Below the pieces are notes generated by a model. That model did not search any database. It was not told the DNA's origin and saw nothing but the letters and a program-made list of their open reading frames with translations. The position numbers and the translations under genes are program-made. From Nocardioides sp. T2.26MG-1 (GTDB taxonomy: Bacteria > Actinomycetota > Actinomycetes > Propionibacteriales > Nocardioidaceae): DNA of 42,628 bases. The stretch lies in NCBI RefSeq assembly GCF_950101795.1, contig NZ_CATNLZ010000011.1, positions 1-42,628 on the forward strand. Direction: 5' to 3'. Shown piece by piece: positions 15,323-23,703 of this stretch; within the stretch, counting starts at the first letter, position 1; every line of letters begins with the position of its first letter.

Positions 15323-16520
15323 GCAGCTGGAGGGGTCCAAGGCGGTCGCCAAGGCCGTGGCCCGGTGCCGTCCGGACGTGATCGCGGCGTACCCGATCTC
15401 ACCGCAGACCCACATCGTGGAGGCCCTCTCCGACTTCGTCCGCAACGGCGAGCTCGAGGGCTGCGAGTACCTCATGGTCGAGTCGGAGTTCGGTGCGATG
15501 TCGGCCTGCATCGGCGCCTCGGGCGTCGGGGCGCGCACCTACACCGCGACCGCGAGCCAGGGACTGCTGTTCATGGCCGAGGCCCTCTTCAACGCCTCCG
15601 GTCTCGGCCTGCCGATCGTGATGACCGTCGCCAACCGCGCGATCGGGGCACCGATCAACATCTGGAACGACCACTCCGACTCCATGTCGCAGCGCGACGC
15701 CGGCTGGGTCCAGCTGTTCGCCGCCTCCAACCAGGAGGCCGTGGACCTGCACGTGCAGGCGTTCGTGCTCGCCGAGCGGCTCTCGCTGCCCGTGATGGTG
15801 TGCATGGACGGCTTCGTGCTCACCCACGCCGTCGAGGACGTCGACCTCCCGGAGCAGGAGCAGGTGGACGCGTTCCTGCCGACGTTCGTGCCCCGTCAGG
15901 TCCTCGACCCGGCCGACCCGATCACGATCGGCTCGATGGTGGGCCCCGAGGCCTTCACCGAGGTCCGCTACCTCATGCACGACCAGCAGCTCGCCGCGCT
16001 CGAGGAGCTGCCGAAGATCTCCGCCGACTTCGAGTCCGCCTTCGGCCGGAGCAGCGGCGGGCTGGTGCGCCCGTACCGCACCGAGGACGCCGACGTGATC
16101 GTGGTCGCCCTGGGCTCGGTGCTCGGCGGCGTGAACGAGGTCGTCGACGCACTGCGCGACGAGGGGGTCGCCGCAGGGTCGCTCGGCATCTCCTGCTTCC
16201 GCCCCTGGCCGGCCGACGCGGTCCGCGAGGCCCTCGCATCCGCCCGCACGGTCGTCGTCGTCGAGCGCGCGTTCGCGCCCGGCGTCGGCGGCATCGTCGG
16301 CCAGGACGTCCGTCTCGCACTCCGCTCCGCTCACGGCCAGGGCCCGGAGGTGTACGACGTCGTCGCCGGCCTCGGGGGCCGCCCGGTCACCCGCGTCTCG
16401 CTGCGCCGGCTGCTCGACGACGTCCTCGCCGGCCGGCTCGACCAGCACGAGCTGCACTTCCTGGACCTCGACCACGACCTGCTCGAGCGGGCCGGCACAC
16501 CCTGGAGGGGGACCACATGA
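15315..16520 (+). CDS. 2-oxoacid:acceptor oxidoreductase, alpha subunit
   Basis: The 401-residue protein has the alpha-subunit pyrimidine-binding fold (GSKAVAKAVARCRPDVIAAY then PISPQTHIVEAL) and the segment MVESEFGAMSACIGAS holding the conserved Glu. The C-terminal domain II-like part includes VIVVALGSVLGGVNEVV. In four-subunit enzymes it forms the active site with the beta subunit. The start ATG overlaps the gamma gene, and the end overlaps the beta gene by ATGA, so subunits are translated together. It is more like PorA/PadG proteins than like the single-chain enzyme of anaerobes. Confidence 0.88.
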   Translation: MFEQLEGSKAVAKAVARCRPDVIAAYPISPQTHIVEALSDFVRNGELEGCEYLMVESEFGAMSACIGASGVGARTYTATASQGLLFMAEALFNASGLGLPIVMTVANRAIGAPINIWNDHSDSMSQRDAGWVQLFAASNQEAVDLHVQAFVLAERLSLPVMVCMDGFVLTHAVEDVDLPEQEQVDAFLPTFVPRQVLDPADPITIGSMVGPEAFTEVRYLMHDQQLAALEELPKISADFESAFGRSSGGLVRPYRTEDADVIVVALGSVLGGVNEVVDALRDEGVAAGSLGISCFRPWPADAVREALASARTVVVVERAFAPGVGGIVGQDVRLALRSAHGQGPEVYDVVAGLGGRPVTRVSLRRLLDDVLAGRLDQHELHFLDLDHDLLERAGTPWRGTT

Positions 16521-17557
16521 CCGGCCCCGTGACGGATCTCAAGCTCTACCAGGTCGGCACGTTCGCTGCCGGCAACCGACTCCTCGACCTCGAGCAGCGC
16601 TCGGTGCAGGCGCACCCCGACCGCGCCAACTCGATCACCTCCGGCCACCGCGCCTGCCAGGGCTGCGGCGAGGCGCTCGGCGCCCGTTACGTGCTCGACG
16701 CGGCCATGCGAGCGGCCGGCGGCGACGTGGTGGTCGCCAACGCGACCGGCTGCCTCGAGGTCTTCTCGACCCCCTACCCGGAGTCCTCCTGGCAGGTCGC
16801 CTGGCTGCACTCGCTGTTCGGCAACGCCCCGGCCGTCGCAGCCGGCATGGCCGCCGGCCTGCGGGCCCGCGGTCGCGACACCCGGGTGGTCGGGCAGGGC
16901 GGCGACGGCGGCACCGTCGACATCGGGTTCGGCTGTCTGTCGGGCATGTTCGAGCGCAACGACGACGTGCTGTACGTCTGCTACGACAACCAGGGCTACA
17001 TGAACACCGGCGTCCAGCGCTCCGGCGCCACCCCGGCCGCGGCCCGCACCGCCAACACCGGCACCGCCGGGCCCGAGCCGGGCAACTCGTTCGGCCAGGG
17101 CAAGTCGGCGCCGCTCATCGCGATGGCGCACGAGATCCCGTACGTCGCCACCGCGACCGTCGCCGACCTGCGCGACCTCGAGCGCAAGGTCGAGAAGGCG
17201 ATGAGCATCCGCGGCGCCCGCTACCTCCACGTGCTGGTCCCCTGCCCCCTGGGCTGGGCGGCGGGGCCCAGCGACACCATCAAGCTGGCCCGGCTCGCCG
17301 CGCAGTCGGGGATCTTCCCCGTCTTCGAGGCCGAGCACGGCGAGGTCACCGCCGTCACCCCGATCCGCCGCCAGGTCCCCGTCGAGGAGTACCTCCGCCT
17401 CCAGGGGCGCTTCGCGCACCTGTTCGGCAAGCGTGCCCGGCCCGATCTGGTCGCCCGCATCCAGGCCGGCGCCGACCGCAACATCGCCCGCTTCGGCCTG
17501 ATCGACGCCGACACCGAGACCCCGACCGCCACCGAGCCAGGAACCGGGAGCGACTGA
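16517..17557 (+). CDS. 2-oxoacid:acceptor oxidoreductase, beta (TPP-binding) subunit
   Basis: The 346-residue protein is the thiamine-diphosphate subunit. GHRACQGCGEALGARY near residue 37 has the CxxC for a [4Fe-4S] cluster. GQGGDGGTVDIGFGCLSG and later YDNQGYMNTG form the GDG...N motif that binds Mg-TPP. The ATGA overlap with alpha and a one-base gap to the next gene mark a tight operon. The substrate is not deducible: pyruvate, branched-chain or aryl 2-oxoacids are all possible. Confidence 0.9.
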   Translation: MTGPVTDLKLYQVGTFAAGNRLLDLEQRSVQAHPDRANSITSGHRACQGCGEALGARYVLDAAMRAAGGDVVVANATGCLEVFSTPYPESSWQVAWLHSLFGNAPAVAAGMAAGLRARGRDTRVVGQGGDGGTVDIGFGCLSGMFERNDDVLYVCYDNQGYMNTGVQRSGATPAAARTANTGTAGPEPGNSFGQGKSAPLIAMAHEIPYVATATVADLRDLERKVEKAMSIRGARYLHVLVPCPLGWAAGPSDTIKLARLAAQSGIFPVFEAEHGEVTAVTPIRRQVPVEEYLRLQGRFAHLFGKRARPDLVARIQAGADRNIARFGLIDADTETPTATEPGTGSD

Positions 17558-17558
17558 C

Positions 17559-19193
17559 ATGGACCACCCGTTCGCCATCACGCTCGACGTGGGCACCAGC
17601 CGGGCCAACAAGACCGGCTCCTGGCGCACCGAGCTCCCGATGTACGTGCACAACCAGCCGCCGTGCAACCAGGGGTGCCCGGCCGGTGAGGACGTCCGGA
17701 CCTGGCTCTACGAGGCCGAGGAGGGCGGTGACGCCTACGAGCGCGCGTGGCGCAAGATCATGGAGGTCAACCCGTTCCCCGCGGTGATGGGCCGGATCTG
17801 CTACCACCCCTGCGAGACCGGCTGCAACCGCGGCCAGGTCGACGAGGCCGTCGGCATCAACTCCGTCGAGCGCTTCCTCGGTGACGAGGCGCTCCGGCAG
17901 GGCTGGACGGTCAGCGTGGACCACCCCTCGAGCGGCCTGCGGGTGCTCGTCGTCGGCGCCGGGCCCTCCGGTCTGTCGGCGGCCTACCAGCTCGCGCGGC
18001 TCGGGCACGCCGTCACGATCGTCGAGTCGGCTCCCAAGGCCGGCGGGATGATGCGCTACGGCATCCCGGAGTACCGCCTGCCTCGCGACGTCCTCGACGC
18101 CGAGATCCAACGGATCCTCGACCTCGGCGTGCGCCTCGAGCTCGGCGTCACGGTCACCGACCTCGACGCGACGATGCGCGAGGGCCGCTACGACGCCGCG
18201 TTCCTCGCCGTCGGCGCGCAGATCGGTCGGCGCGCCTACCTCCCGGCCGGCGCCGCCTCGCACGTGGTCGACGCGGTCAGCCTGCTCCACGAGCTCGGCG
18301 ACGGCGAGCGCCCCCTGCTGGGGCGCCGGGTCGCGGTCTACGGCGGCGGCAACACCGCGGTCGACGCCGCGCGCACCGCGATGCGGCTGGGTGCCGCCGA
18401 CTCGGTGGTCGTCTACCGGCGTACCCGCGACAAGATGCCCGCCCACGACGCCGAGGTCCGCGAGGCCGAGGAGGAGGGCGTCCGGTTCACCTGGTTGTCC
18501 TCGATCACCCAGGTCGAGCAGGGCTCGTTGACCATCGAGCGGATGGAGCTCGACGAGACCGGGTTCCCCCAGCCCACCGGCGTCACCGAGGAGCTGCCCG
18601 CCGACTCGCTCGTGCTCGCGCTCGGCCAGGACACCGACCTGCGCTTCCTCGAGGGCGTCGCCGGCATCGAGGTAGACCACGGCGTCGTCACCGTCGACGA
18701 CCAGATGATGACCGGCCGTCCCGGCGTGTTCGCCGGCGGCGACATGGTGCCCGACCAGCGCTCGGCCACCGTCGGCATCGGCCACGGTCGCCGCGCCGCG
18801 GCCGGCGTCGACGCCTGGCTGCACGGCCGGTCGGCGCCGCGGACCGAGGTGCGGTCTCCCGCGGCCTTCGAGGCGCTCAACACCTGGTACTTCGCCGACG
18901 CGCCCCGCGCCCACCGTCCGCTGCTCGAGGCGGTACGCCGCTCCTCGACGTTCGACGAGGTCGTGCAGTCGCTCGACGCGGACCACGCGCTCTACGAGGC
19001 GCGCCGGTGCATGTCATGCGGCAACTGCTTCTCGTGCGACAACTGCTTCGGCGTGTGTCCCGACAACGCCATCTCCAAGACCGGGGACCCGGACGCGCCG
19101 TACGCGATCGACCTCGACTACTGCAAGGGCTGCGGACTGTGCGCCGCGGAGTGCCCGGCCGGCGCGATCCGGATGGTGCCCGAGGAGATCTAG
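17559..19193 (+). CDS. GltD-like NAD(P)H oxidoreductase fused to a ferredoxin domain
   Basis: The 544-residue protein starts with a GltD-type Fe-S domain (CNQGCPAGEDV at residues 36-46, then CYHPCETGCN). An FAD Rossmann motif VLVVGAGPSGLSAAY and an NAD(P) motif VAVYGGGNTAVDAARTA follow. The C-terminal 60 residues are a two-cluster ferredoxin (CMSCGNCFSC and CKGCGLCAAECPAGAI). It would move electrons from the oxidoreductase core to NAD(P), or the reverse, replacing a separate delta subunit. The subunit set recalls phenylglyoxylate:NAD+ oxidoreductase, whose PadH and PadF are separate proteins. Last gene of the operon; convergent with the RTX-like gene. Confidence 0.88.
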   Translation: MDHPFAITLDVGTSRANKTGSWRTELPMYVHNQPPCNQGCPAGEDVRTWLYEAEEGGDAYERAWRKIMEVNPFPAVMGRICYHPCETGCNRGQVDEAVGINSVERFLGDEALRQGWTVSVDHPSSGLRVLVVGAGPSGLSAAYQLARLGHAVTIVESAPKAGGMMRYGIPEYRLPRDVLDAEIQRILDLGVRLELGVTVTDLDATMREGRYDAAFLAVGAQIGRRAYLPAGAASHVVDAVSLLHELGDGERPLLGRRVAVYGGGNTAVDAARTAMRLGAADSVVVYRRTRDKMPAHDAEVREAEEEGVRFTWLSSITQVEQGSLTIERMELDETGFPQPTGVTEELPADSLVLALGQDTDLRFLEGVAGIEVDHGVVTVDDQMMTGRPGVFAGGDMVPDQRSATVGIGHGRRAAAGVDAWLHGRSAPRTEVRSPAAFEALNTWYFADAPRAHRPLLEAVRRSSTFDEVVQSLDADHALYEARRCMSCGNCFSCDNCFGVCPDNAISKTGDPDAPYAIDLDYCKGCGLCAAECPAGAIRMVPEEI

Positions 19194-19200
19194 GATCCTG

Positions 19201-20526
19201 CTAGCCTCGATCTTTCGCGGGCCCCGCTGATCGGGGGTTGCGCGGCGTGGCCTCGCACTCGGTCATGGTCTCGGCCGCACAGCGGTCGAACCCGTCGCTG
19301 CCGTTCGCCGAGTCCACGCCCGGCCCGCCGATCAGCACGTCGTTGCCCAGCCAGGAGCCACGCAGGTCGTCGTCGCCGGGGCCGCCGTACATGGCGAAGC
19401 GCTGGCCGGGCTCCTCGCAGGTCTTCGTGAACTTCACGTAGCCGGAGAAGACGAGGACGTCATCGCCACCCCGGCCTCGCATCACCTCCGGACACGCGAG
19501 CGTGGTGAGGACGTTCGGCCCCGCGTCCCCGGCGATCCGTGCTGAGGCCGTGGTGACGGAGGCGTTCTCGAAGCCCGGGATGCGGTACTGCGGCGGACCG
19601 GCGTTGCCGAAGCCGACGTCGAAACGGTCGGTGGCGAGGTCGATGAGCACCTCGACCCGCACCCACTGTCCGACCGAGATCTCGTCGGTGCCGGCCCCGC
19701 CATCGATGAGCGGCGCTCGCCCGCTCGGCTGGATGCTCCTGTTGGACACCTCCAGATCGGCGACGTCGTCGCCACCGCCCAAGCGGATCAGGCGGACCTG
19801 GGCCGCCGGCATGTGCACGAACTCCTCCGCCGCGGTGCCGAAGAACCGGTACTCGTCCCTCGCGGCGACCTGGTGGCGACGGGTAGCCGTCCCACCGGCG
19901 AAGGTCTCCAGCCCGACCCCGGTGACCGTCCGGGGCGAGGTGGGCCGGGCGCCGGTCCTGAAGTCGATCGTCCACCGTCCGTGGAGGCGGGTCCCCAGCG
20001 ACAGGGAATCCCTGCCGTCACCGCCGTCGATCTCGACGTGCGGGTCTGTCGTGCCCGCGTAGATACGGATGTCGTCGTGGCCCGCGCCGGTCGCGATGCG
20101 GCCGGTGGTGGGGTTCACGTCCCAGACCTCGTCGCGGCCCGGCCCGCCCACGAACTGGTCAGCGCCACTCAGCTCGATGGTGCCGGAGACCGACGGGTCG
20201 GTCGGCTCGAGGTCGCCACTGCGGTCGACCACGTCGGTGCCCGGGCCGGTCAGCACGAACACCCGCCCCGCGGTGTTCGTCGTGCAGATCAGGTCGTCGC
20301 CGCCACCGGCGTCGACTCTGGTCGCGCCGTTGCTGACGATGACGTCGTCGCCCGGGGTGCCCTCGACGCTCCCCTCGGGAACACCCACGATCGTCGCCGC
20401 TATCTCGCGACAGGTCTCCCCCGCCGCGGTCGCTGGCGCCACGAGCTCAGGAACGCTGAGCGTGGCGAGACCGAGCGCGGCCGCGACGACCCACCGAGAC
20501 GTCATCCGAGTCGTCGTCCGAGACAT
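19201..20526 (-). CDS. secreted RTX-like calcium-binding repeat protein
   Basis: The 441-residue protein has a signal peptide of about 34 residues (RWVVAAALGLATLSVPELVA, then PATAAG). Scattered hemolysin-type repeats follow, such as GTPGDDVIV, DAGGGDDLIC, GGPGRDEVW, GGAGTDEI, GRGGDDVLV, GGPGDDDL and GGPGVDSA. The GGxGxD turns bind Ca2+ in RTX proteins. Two Cys near the C terminus (DRCAAETMTEC) resemble the ending of many actinobacterial members. No enzyme domain is present; a surface or structural role is likely. TAGGCT (20533-20538) lies 6 nt before ATG 20526, implying a leaderless transcript. Confidence 0.8.
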   Translation of the reverse strand: MSRTTTRMTSRWVVAAALGLATLSVPELVAPATAAGETCREIAATIVGVPEGSVEGTPGDDVIVSNGATRVDAGGGDDLICTTNTAGRVFVLTGPGTDVVDRSGDLEPTDPSVSGTIELSGADQFVGGPGRDEVWDVNPTTGRIATGAGHDDIRIYAGTTDPHVEIDGGDGRDSLSLGTRLHGRWTIDFRTGARPTSPRTVTGVGLETFAGGTATRRHQVAARDEYRFFGTAAEEFVHMPAAQVRLIRLGGGDDVADLEVSNRSIQPSGRAPLIDGGAGTDEISVGQWVRVEVLIDLATDRFDVGFGNAGPPQYRIPGFENASVTTASARIAGDAGPNVLTTLACPEVMRGRGGDDVLVFSGYVKFTKTCEEPGQRFAMYGGPGDDDLRGSWLGNDVLIGGPGVDSANGSDGFDRCAAETMTECEATPRNPRSAGPAKDRG

Positions 20527-20570
20527 GGCGCCAGCCTACGCGGGCGGGATGCCCACGATGGCCGACTCGA

Positions 20571-20867
20571 CTAACGGGCCTCGACCGGCGGTCCGCCGGC
20601 GCGCAGCCAGCGGTTGTAGCGGGCCGGGTCGCGATGCTCGAGCGCGTCGAGCATCAGACCGCGCAGCACCACGAGCTGCTGGGCGCGGCGGGGGTCCCGG
20701 GCTGCCTTCAGGGCGTCGTTGGAGAGGTACCAGGCCGCGGTCAGCTGCTCGCCGGTGAGCCGGCCGACCAGCCTGCGCTGGACCTCGACGTCGGCGGCGG
20801 GGTCGAGTCGGATCGGCTCGACCTGCGGGCGCGGCGCGCGCGGGCGCGACTGCCAAGGGAGCTGCAT
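20571..20867 (-). CDS. small RDP-W domain protein
   Basis: The 98-residue soluble protein has a Pro/Arg-rich start. The domain that follows holds RLTGEQLTAAWYLSNDAL and RGLMLDALEHRDPARYNRWL, the same pattern as the C-terminal domain of the membrane protein at 13929-14582. ATG 20867 has GGAGGTGGAG upstream at good spacing. A DosR-like box lies 54 bp upstream, as for the paralogue. The function is unknown. Confidence 0.7.
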   Translation of the reverse strand: MQLPWQSRPRAPRPQVEPIRLDPAADVEVQRRLVGRLTGEQLTAAWYLSNDALKAARDPRRAQQLVVLRGLMLDALEHRDPARYNRWLRAGGPPVEAR

Positions 20868-21285
20868 GACTCCACCTCCGTCCTCTGCCTCCAGCCTGCG
20901 CGCTGCGGCGATGACGCAGGAGGGTCGATGGTCCTGGGACCCTGGGACCTGCGACCGAGAGGGCCGGCGATCGGCCTGCGCGAACGGGCCCGAACGGGCA
21001 CCGGAGCGCGAGGACAGGGAGTGGCCCGAGGGCAGCGACGACCTCGAGCCGCCTCCCTGTCGACGTAGCGCTCCCCGGGTTCCGTCTCCCGGAGGAGGAT
21101 CACACCGGCGTCTCGGGTCACCGACACGATCCAGGACGACTGTAGGCAGAGATCGGCCTCCGGCGAAGCCGGTTGAAGGAATCTGGAGGAATCCCCGGGC
21201 CGCCGGCAGCGAACGGGCCGGCCCGGAAGGGTGTGGTGCCGGGCTCGGGCGACCCGTACCGTCGAGGGCAACCGGGAGGAACCCC
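20868..21285. other. 418-bp divergent intergenic region
   Basis: No convincing gene lies between the small RDP-W gene (minus) and the STAS gene (plus). It holds the DosR-like box at 20921-20935, the Shine-Dalgarno of each gene, and a purine-rich stretch at 21174-21198 with GGAATCTGGAGGAATCC of unknown meaning. Reading frames through it have poor codon character. Confidence 0.6.
20921..20935 (-). promoter_or_regulatory. DosR/DevR-like box upstream of the small RDP-W gene
   Basis: On the minus strand the site reads AGGACCATCGACCCT, 12 of 15 bases identical to the box at 14701-14715. It is followed on the plus strand by TGGTCCTGGGACC, shared with the site near 11251. The centre is about 60 bp before ATG 20867. 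Confidence 0.45.
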
Positions 21286-21633
21286 ATGGAGCCAGCAGTA
21301 CGGTGTCACCTCTCGCCCCCGAGCGCGCTCGTCGCCGTCCGGGGTGACCTCGACGTGTTCTCCGCCGCCCAGGTCGGCTACCGCGTCGGCGACGCGATGC
21401 GCAGCGGCTGCCTGAGCATCATGGTCGACGCCGGGGAGACGCCGTTCGTCGACATCGCCGCGCTCAGCGAGCTGGCCCGCGCCGCAGCCGTCGTCCGTGC
21501 CTGCGACGGCACCTTCGACCTCGCGGCCGCCAGCCCGTCGTTCCGCCGGCTGTCCACCCTCAGCGGCCTCGACGTGGTCTTCCGGCTGGTGGCGGCCGAC
21601 CCGCCCAGCGTCAGTCGTACGCCGGGAGGGTGA
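21286..21633 (+). CDS. STAS-domain protein (anti-sigma factor antagonist-like)
   Basis: The 115-residue product is a lone STAS domain. The N-terminal strand ALVAVRGDLDVFSAAQVGYR and the central SIMVDAGETPFVDIAALSEL fit the SpoIIAA/RsbV pattern. The usual phosphorylated Ser in the D-S-S-G-L motif is replaced (D-I-A-A-L), so classical control by a partner kinase seems lost. It may bind a partner constitutively or sense something else. ATG 21286 has GGGAGGA five bases upstream. Its last 23 bases overlap the convergent histidine kinase gene. Confidence 0.78.
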   Translation: MEPAVRCHLSPPSALVAVRGDLDVFSAAQVGYRVGDAMRSGCLSIMVDAGETPFVDIAALSELARAAAVVRACDGTFDLAAASPSFRRLSTLSGLDVVFRLVAADPPSVSRTPGG

Positions 21634-23596
21634 ACTCGAAGACCGACCCCTGGCCGGTCGGGTTCGGGCGCACCACGATCGTGCCGTCGTGGCGCGCGAT
21701 GATCCGCCGCACGATCGCCAGGCCGAGCCCGCTGCCCTCGTAGTCGCGCTCGTGTGCCCGGTGGAACTCCTCGAAGATGCGCTCCTGCTCCCCCGGCGGG
21801 ATGCCGATGCCGTTGTCAGCGACGTTCACCGTGACCATCCGGGTGTCGCTGCGACAGCCGCGGACGGTGACCTGCGGCTCGACCCCGGGTGCGACGTACT
21901 TGAGAGCGTTGCCGACCAGGTTGTCCAGCACCTGCCGCATCAGCACCGGGTCGGCGAGCACGGGCGGGACCGGTTCGACGCTCACCTGGAGCTCGGCGTG
22001 CCGCGCGGCAGCCACCTCGCCGACCAGCTCTGCGATGTCGACCTGGCCGACCTCGAGGTCGCGCTGCCCGCTGGTGGCGTGCGCGAGCAGGTCGCGGATC
22101 AGCTGGTGCATACGGCGCGAGGAGGACTGGACGCGGGAGACGAACTCACGGGTCAGGTCGGGGGTCAGGGTGTGTGCGTCGAGCTCGTCGGCGAGCATCT
22201 CGGTCCAGCCGTCGATCGCGGCGAGGGGATTGCGCAGGTCGTGGGCGACCACGCCGGCGAAGGTGGCCAGCTCCTCGCGGCGAGCGTGCTCGGTCGAGAT
22301 GTCGCGGAAGAGCACGAGCGCGCGCGAGCGGCCACGCAGCTGGTCGCGCGGCAGCGGGATCGCCGAGACCGAGACGACTCCGTCCGTCCCGTCGCCGCGT
22401 TTGACCAGCAGCTCGGCGTCGTGGACCGCCTCCCCCGTCAGGGCCCGGACCGAGGGCCGCTCCGCCTCGGACATCGGCACGCCGTCGACCCACCGCCCCG
22501 ACCGCGTGGCGAGCTCCTGCCACGTGAGCCCGGCGACGGGCAGCCCGAAGATCTCGGCCGCCGCAGCGTTGTGCACCAGCAGCTCGCCGGTGTCGTCCAG
22601 CACGAACAGGCCCTCGGTCATCGACCCGATCACGGCCTCGCGGATGCTGACCTGGTAGACCGCCTCCTGCTGCGTACGCCGCAGCTCGACCGCCAAGGCC
22701 TGCCGCTCGTCGCGGCCGGTGGACAGCGCGAGCCCGGTGACGACGATCGTGGCGATGTAGAACTCGGCGAGCAGGGACCCCACGTCGGAGCGTTCGACCG
22801 CAGCGAACGGACCGACCCCGGTCATCGTCAGCGTCTGGGTGGCGACGCCCACCGCGAACGAGTGCGCGGCGCCCACCACCGTGGAGAACCGGAGCCCGAA
22901 CCAGACGGTCGCGCCCAGCAACGGGAACACCAGCGGCAGGGCGTCGAAGGCGAACGCCAGCCCGTACATCGCGCCGGTGAACACCGTCGCGGCGACCAGC
23001 TCCACGACCGTCGCATCGTGCAGCAGCGAGGGCCGCGGACGGGGCCGGGATAACCAGTGCCCGAGGACGATTCCGAGGGTGACCACGATCAGCGCGCTCA
23101 CCAGGTTGCGGCCGAAGAACAGCACACCGGCCATCACGTCGGGCTGGCCGGTGACGAGGGCCGCACCCGCGGTGCCAAGCAGCGCACCGGCGGCGCTCGC
23201 CACCGCGAGGGCGGTGCCGAAGCGCGGCAGCATCCGCGGGCGGTCGAGCGGCCGGTCGCCGCCGCAGCCCCAGAGCCCGGGGCACCACCGGCGCAGCAGC
23301 CACGCGGCGAAGAGCGTCTGCGCCACGTTGGTGACCGTGAACACCCCGTTGAGCGGTGGGTCCGCGCCGAGGACCATGTTGACCCCGACGGCTGCCGCGG
23401 CGAGCAGCGCCGTGTCGATGCTCAGCGGCCGCGCCGCCCGGAGCAGGAACCAGAGCGCGGCGACGCCGCCGGCCGGCCACACCGTCGCGAACCCGGGGCT
23501 GTCGAGGGCGGGTTCGCGCACGATCAGCGCGAACAGCACCCAGCACCCGGCCAGCCCGACGGCTACCCCGAGGGGCACGCGTGCATGCGTCTCCAT
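21611..23596 (-). CDS. membrane sensor histidine kinase with MASE1-like and PAS domains
   Basis: About 661 residues. The first 290 form eight or so transmembrane helices resembling a MASE1 sensor. A PAS domain follows (IGSMTEGLFVLDDTGELLVH). Then come a HisKA domain with phospho-acceptor FAGVVAHDLRNP (His near 449) and a HATPase domain with NALKY, DNGIGIP and GSGLGLAI. All kinase boxes are present. It should autophosphorylate in response to an unknown membrane or cytosolic signal. No response regulator is adjacent, so it is an orphan kinase. ATG 23596 and GTG 23617 are both possible starts. Confidence 0.85.
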   Translation of the reverse strand: METHARVPLGVAVGLAGCWVLFALIVREPALDSPGFATVWPAGGVAALWFLLRAARPLSIDTALLAAAAVGVNMVLGADPPLNGVFTVTNVAQTLFAAWLLRRWCPGLWGCGGDRPLDRPRMLPRFGTALAVASAAGALLGTAGAALVTGQPDVMAGVLFFGRNLVSALIVVTLGIVLGHWLSRPRPRPSLLHDATVVELVAATVFTGAMYGLAFAFDALPLVFPLLGATVWFGLRFSTVVGAAHSFAVGVATQTLTMTGVGPFAAVERSDVGSLLAEFYIATIVVTGLALSTGRDERQALAVELRRTQQEAVYQVSIREAVIGSMTEGLFVLDDTGELLVHNAAAAEIFGLPVAGLTWQELATRSGRWVDGVPMSEAERPSVRALTGEAVHDAELLVKRGDGTDGVVSVSAIPLPRDQLRGRSRALVLFRDISTEHARREELATFAGVVAHDLRNPLAAIDGWTEMLADELDAHTLTPDLTREFVSRVQSSSRRMHQLIRDLLAHATSGQRDLEVGQVDIAELVGEVAAARHAELQVSVEPVPPVLADPVLMRQVLDNLVGNALKYVAPGVEPQVTVRGCRSDTRMVTVNVADNGIGIPPGEQERIFEEFHRAHERDYEGSGLGLAIVRRIIARHDGTIVVRPNPTGQGSVFEFTLPAYD

Positions 23597-23703
23597 CCGG
23601 TCGCCCGGCCTCCCCACCCCCCACTAGGTCCCCACCTGTGTGAGGTGCAGGCTAGCCCTGCGTCGCCTCCACGGTACGCAGGCCCGCCGGAACGCGCTGC
23701 AGA

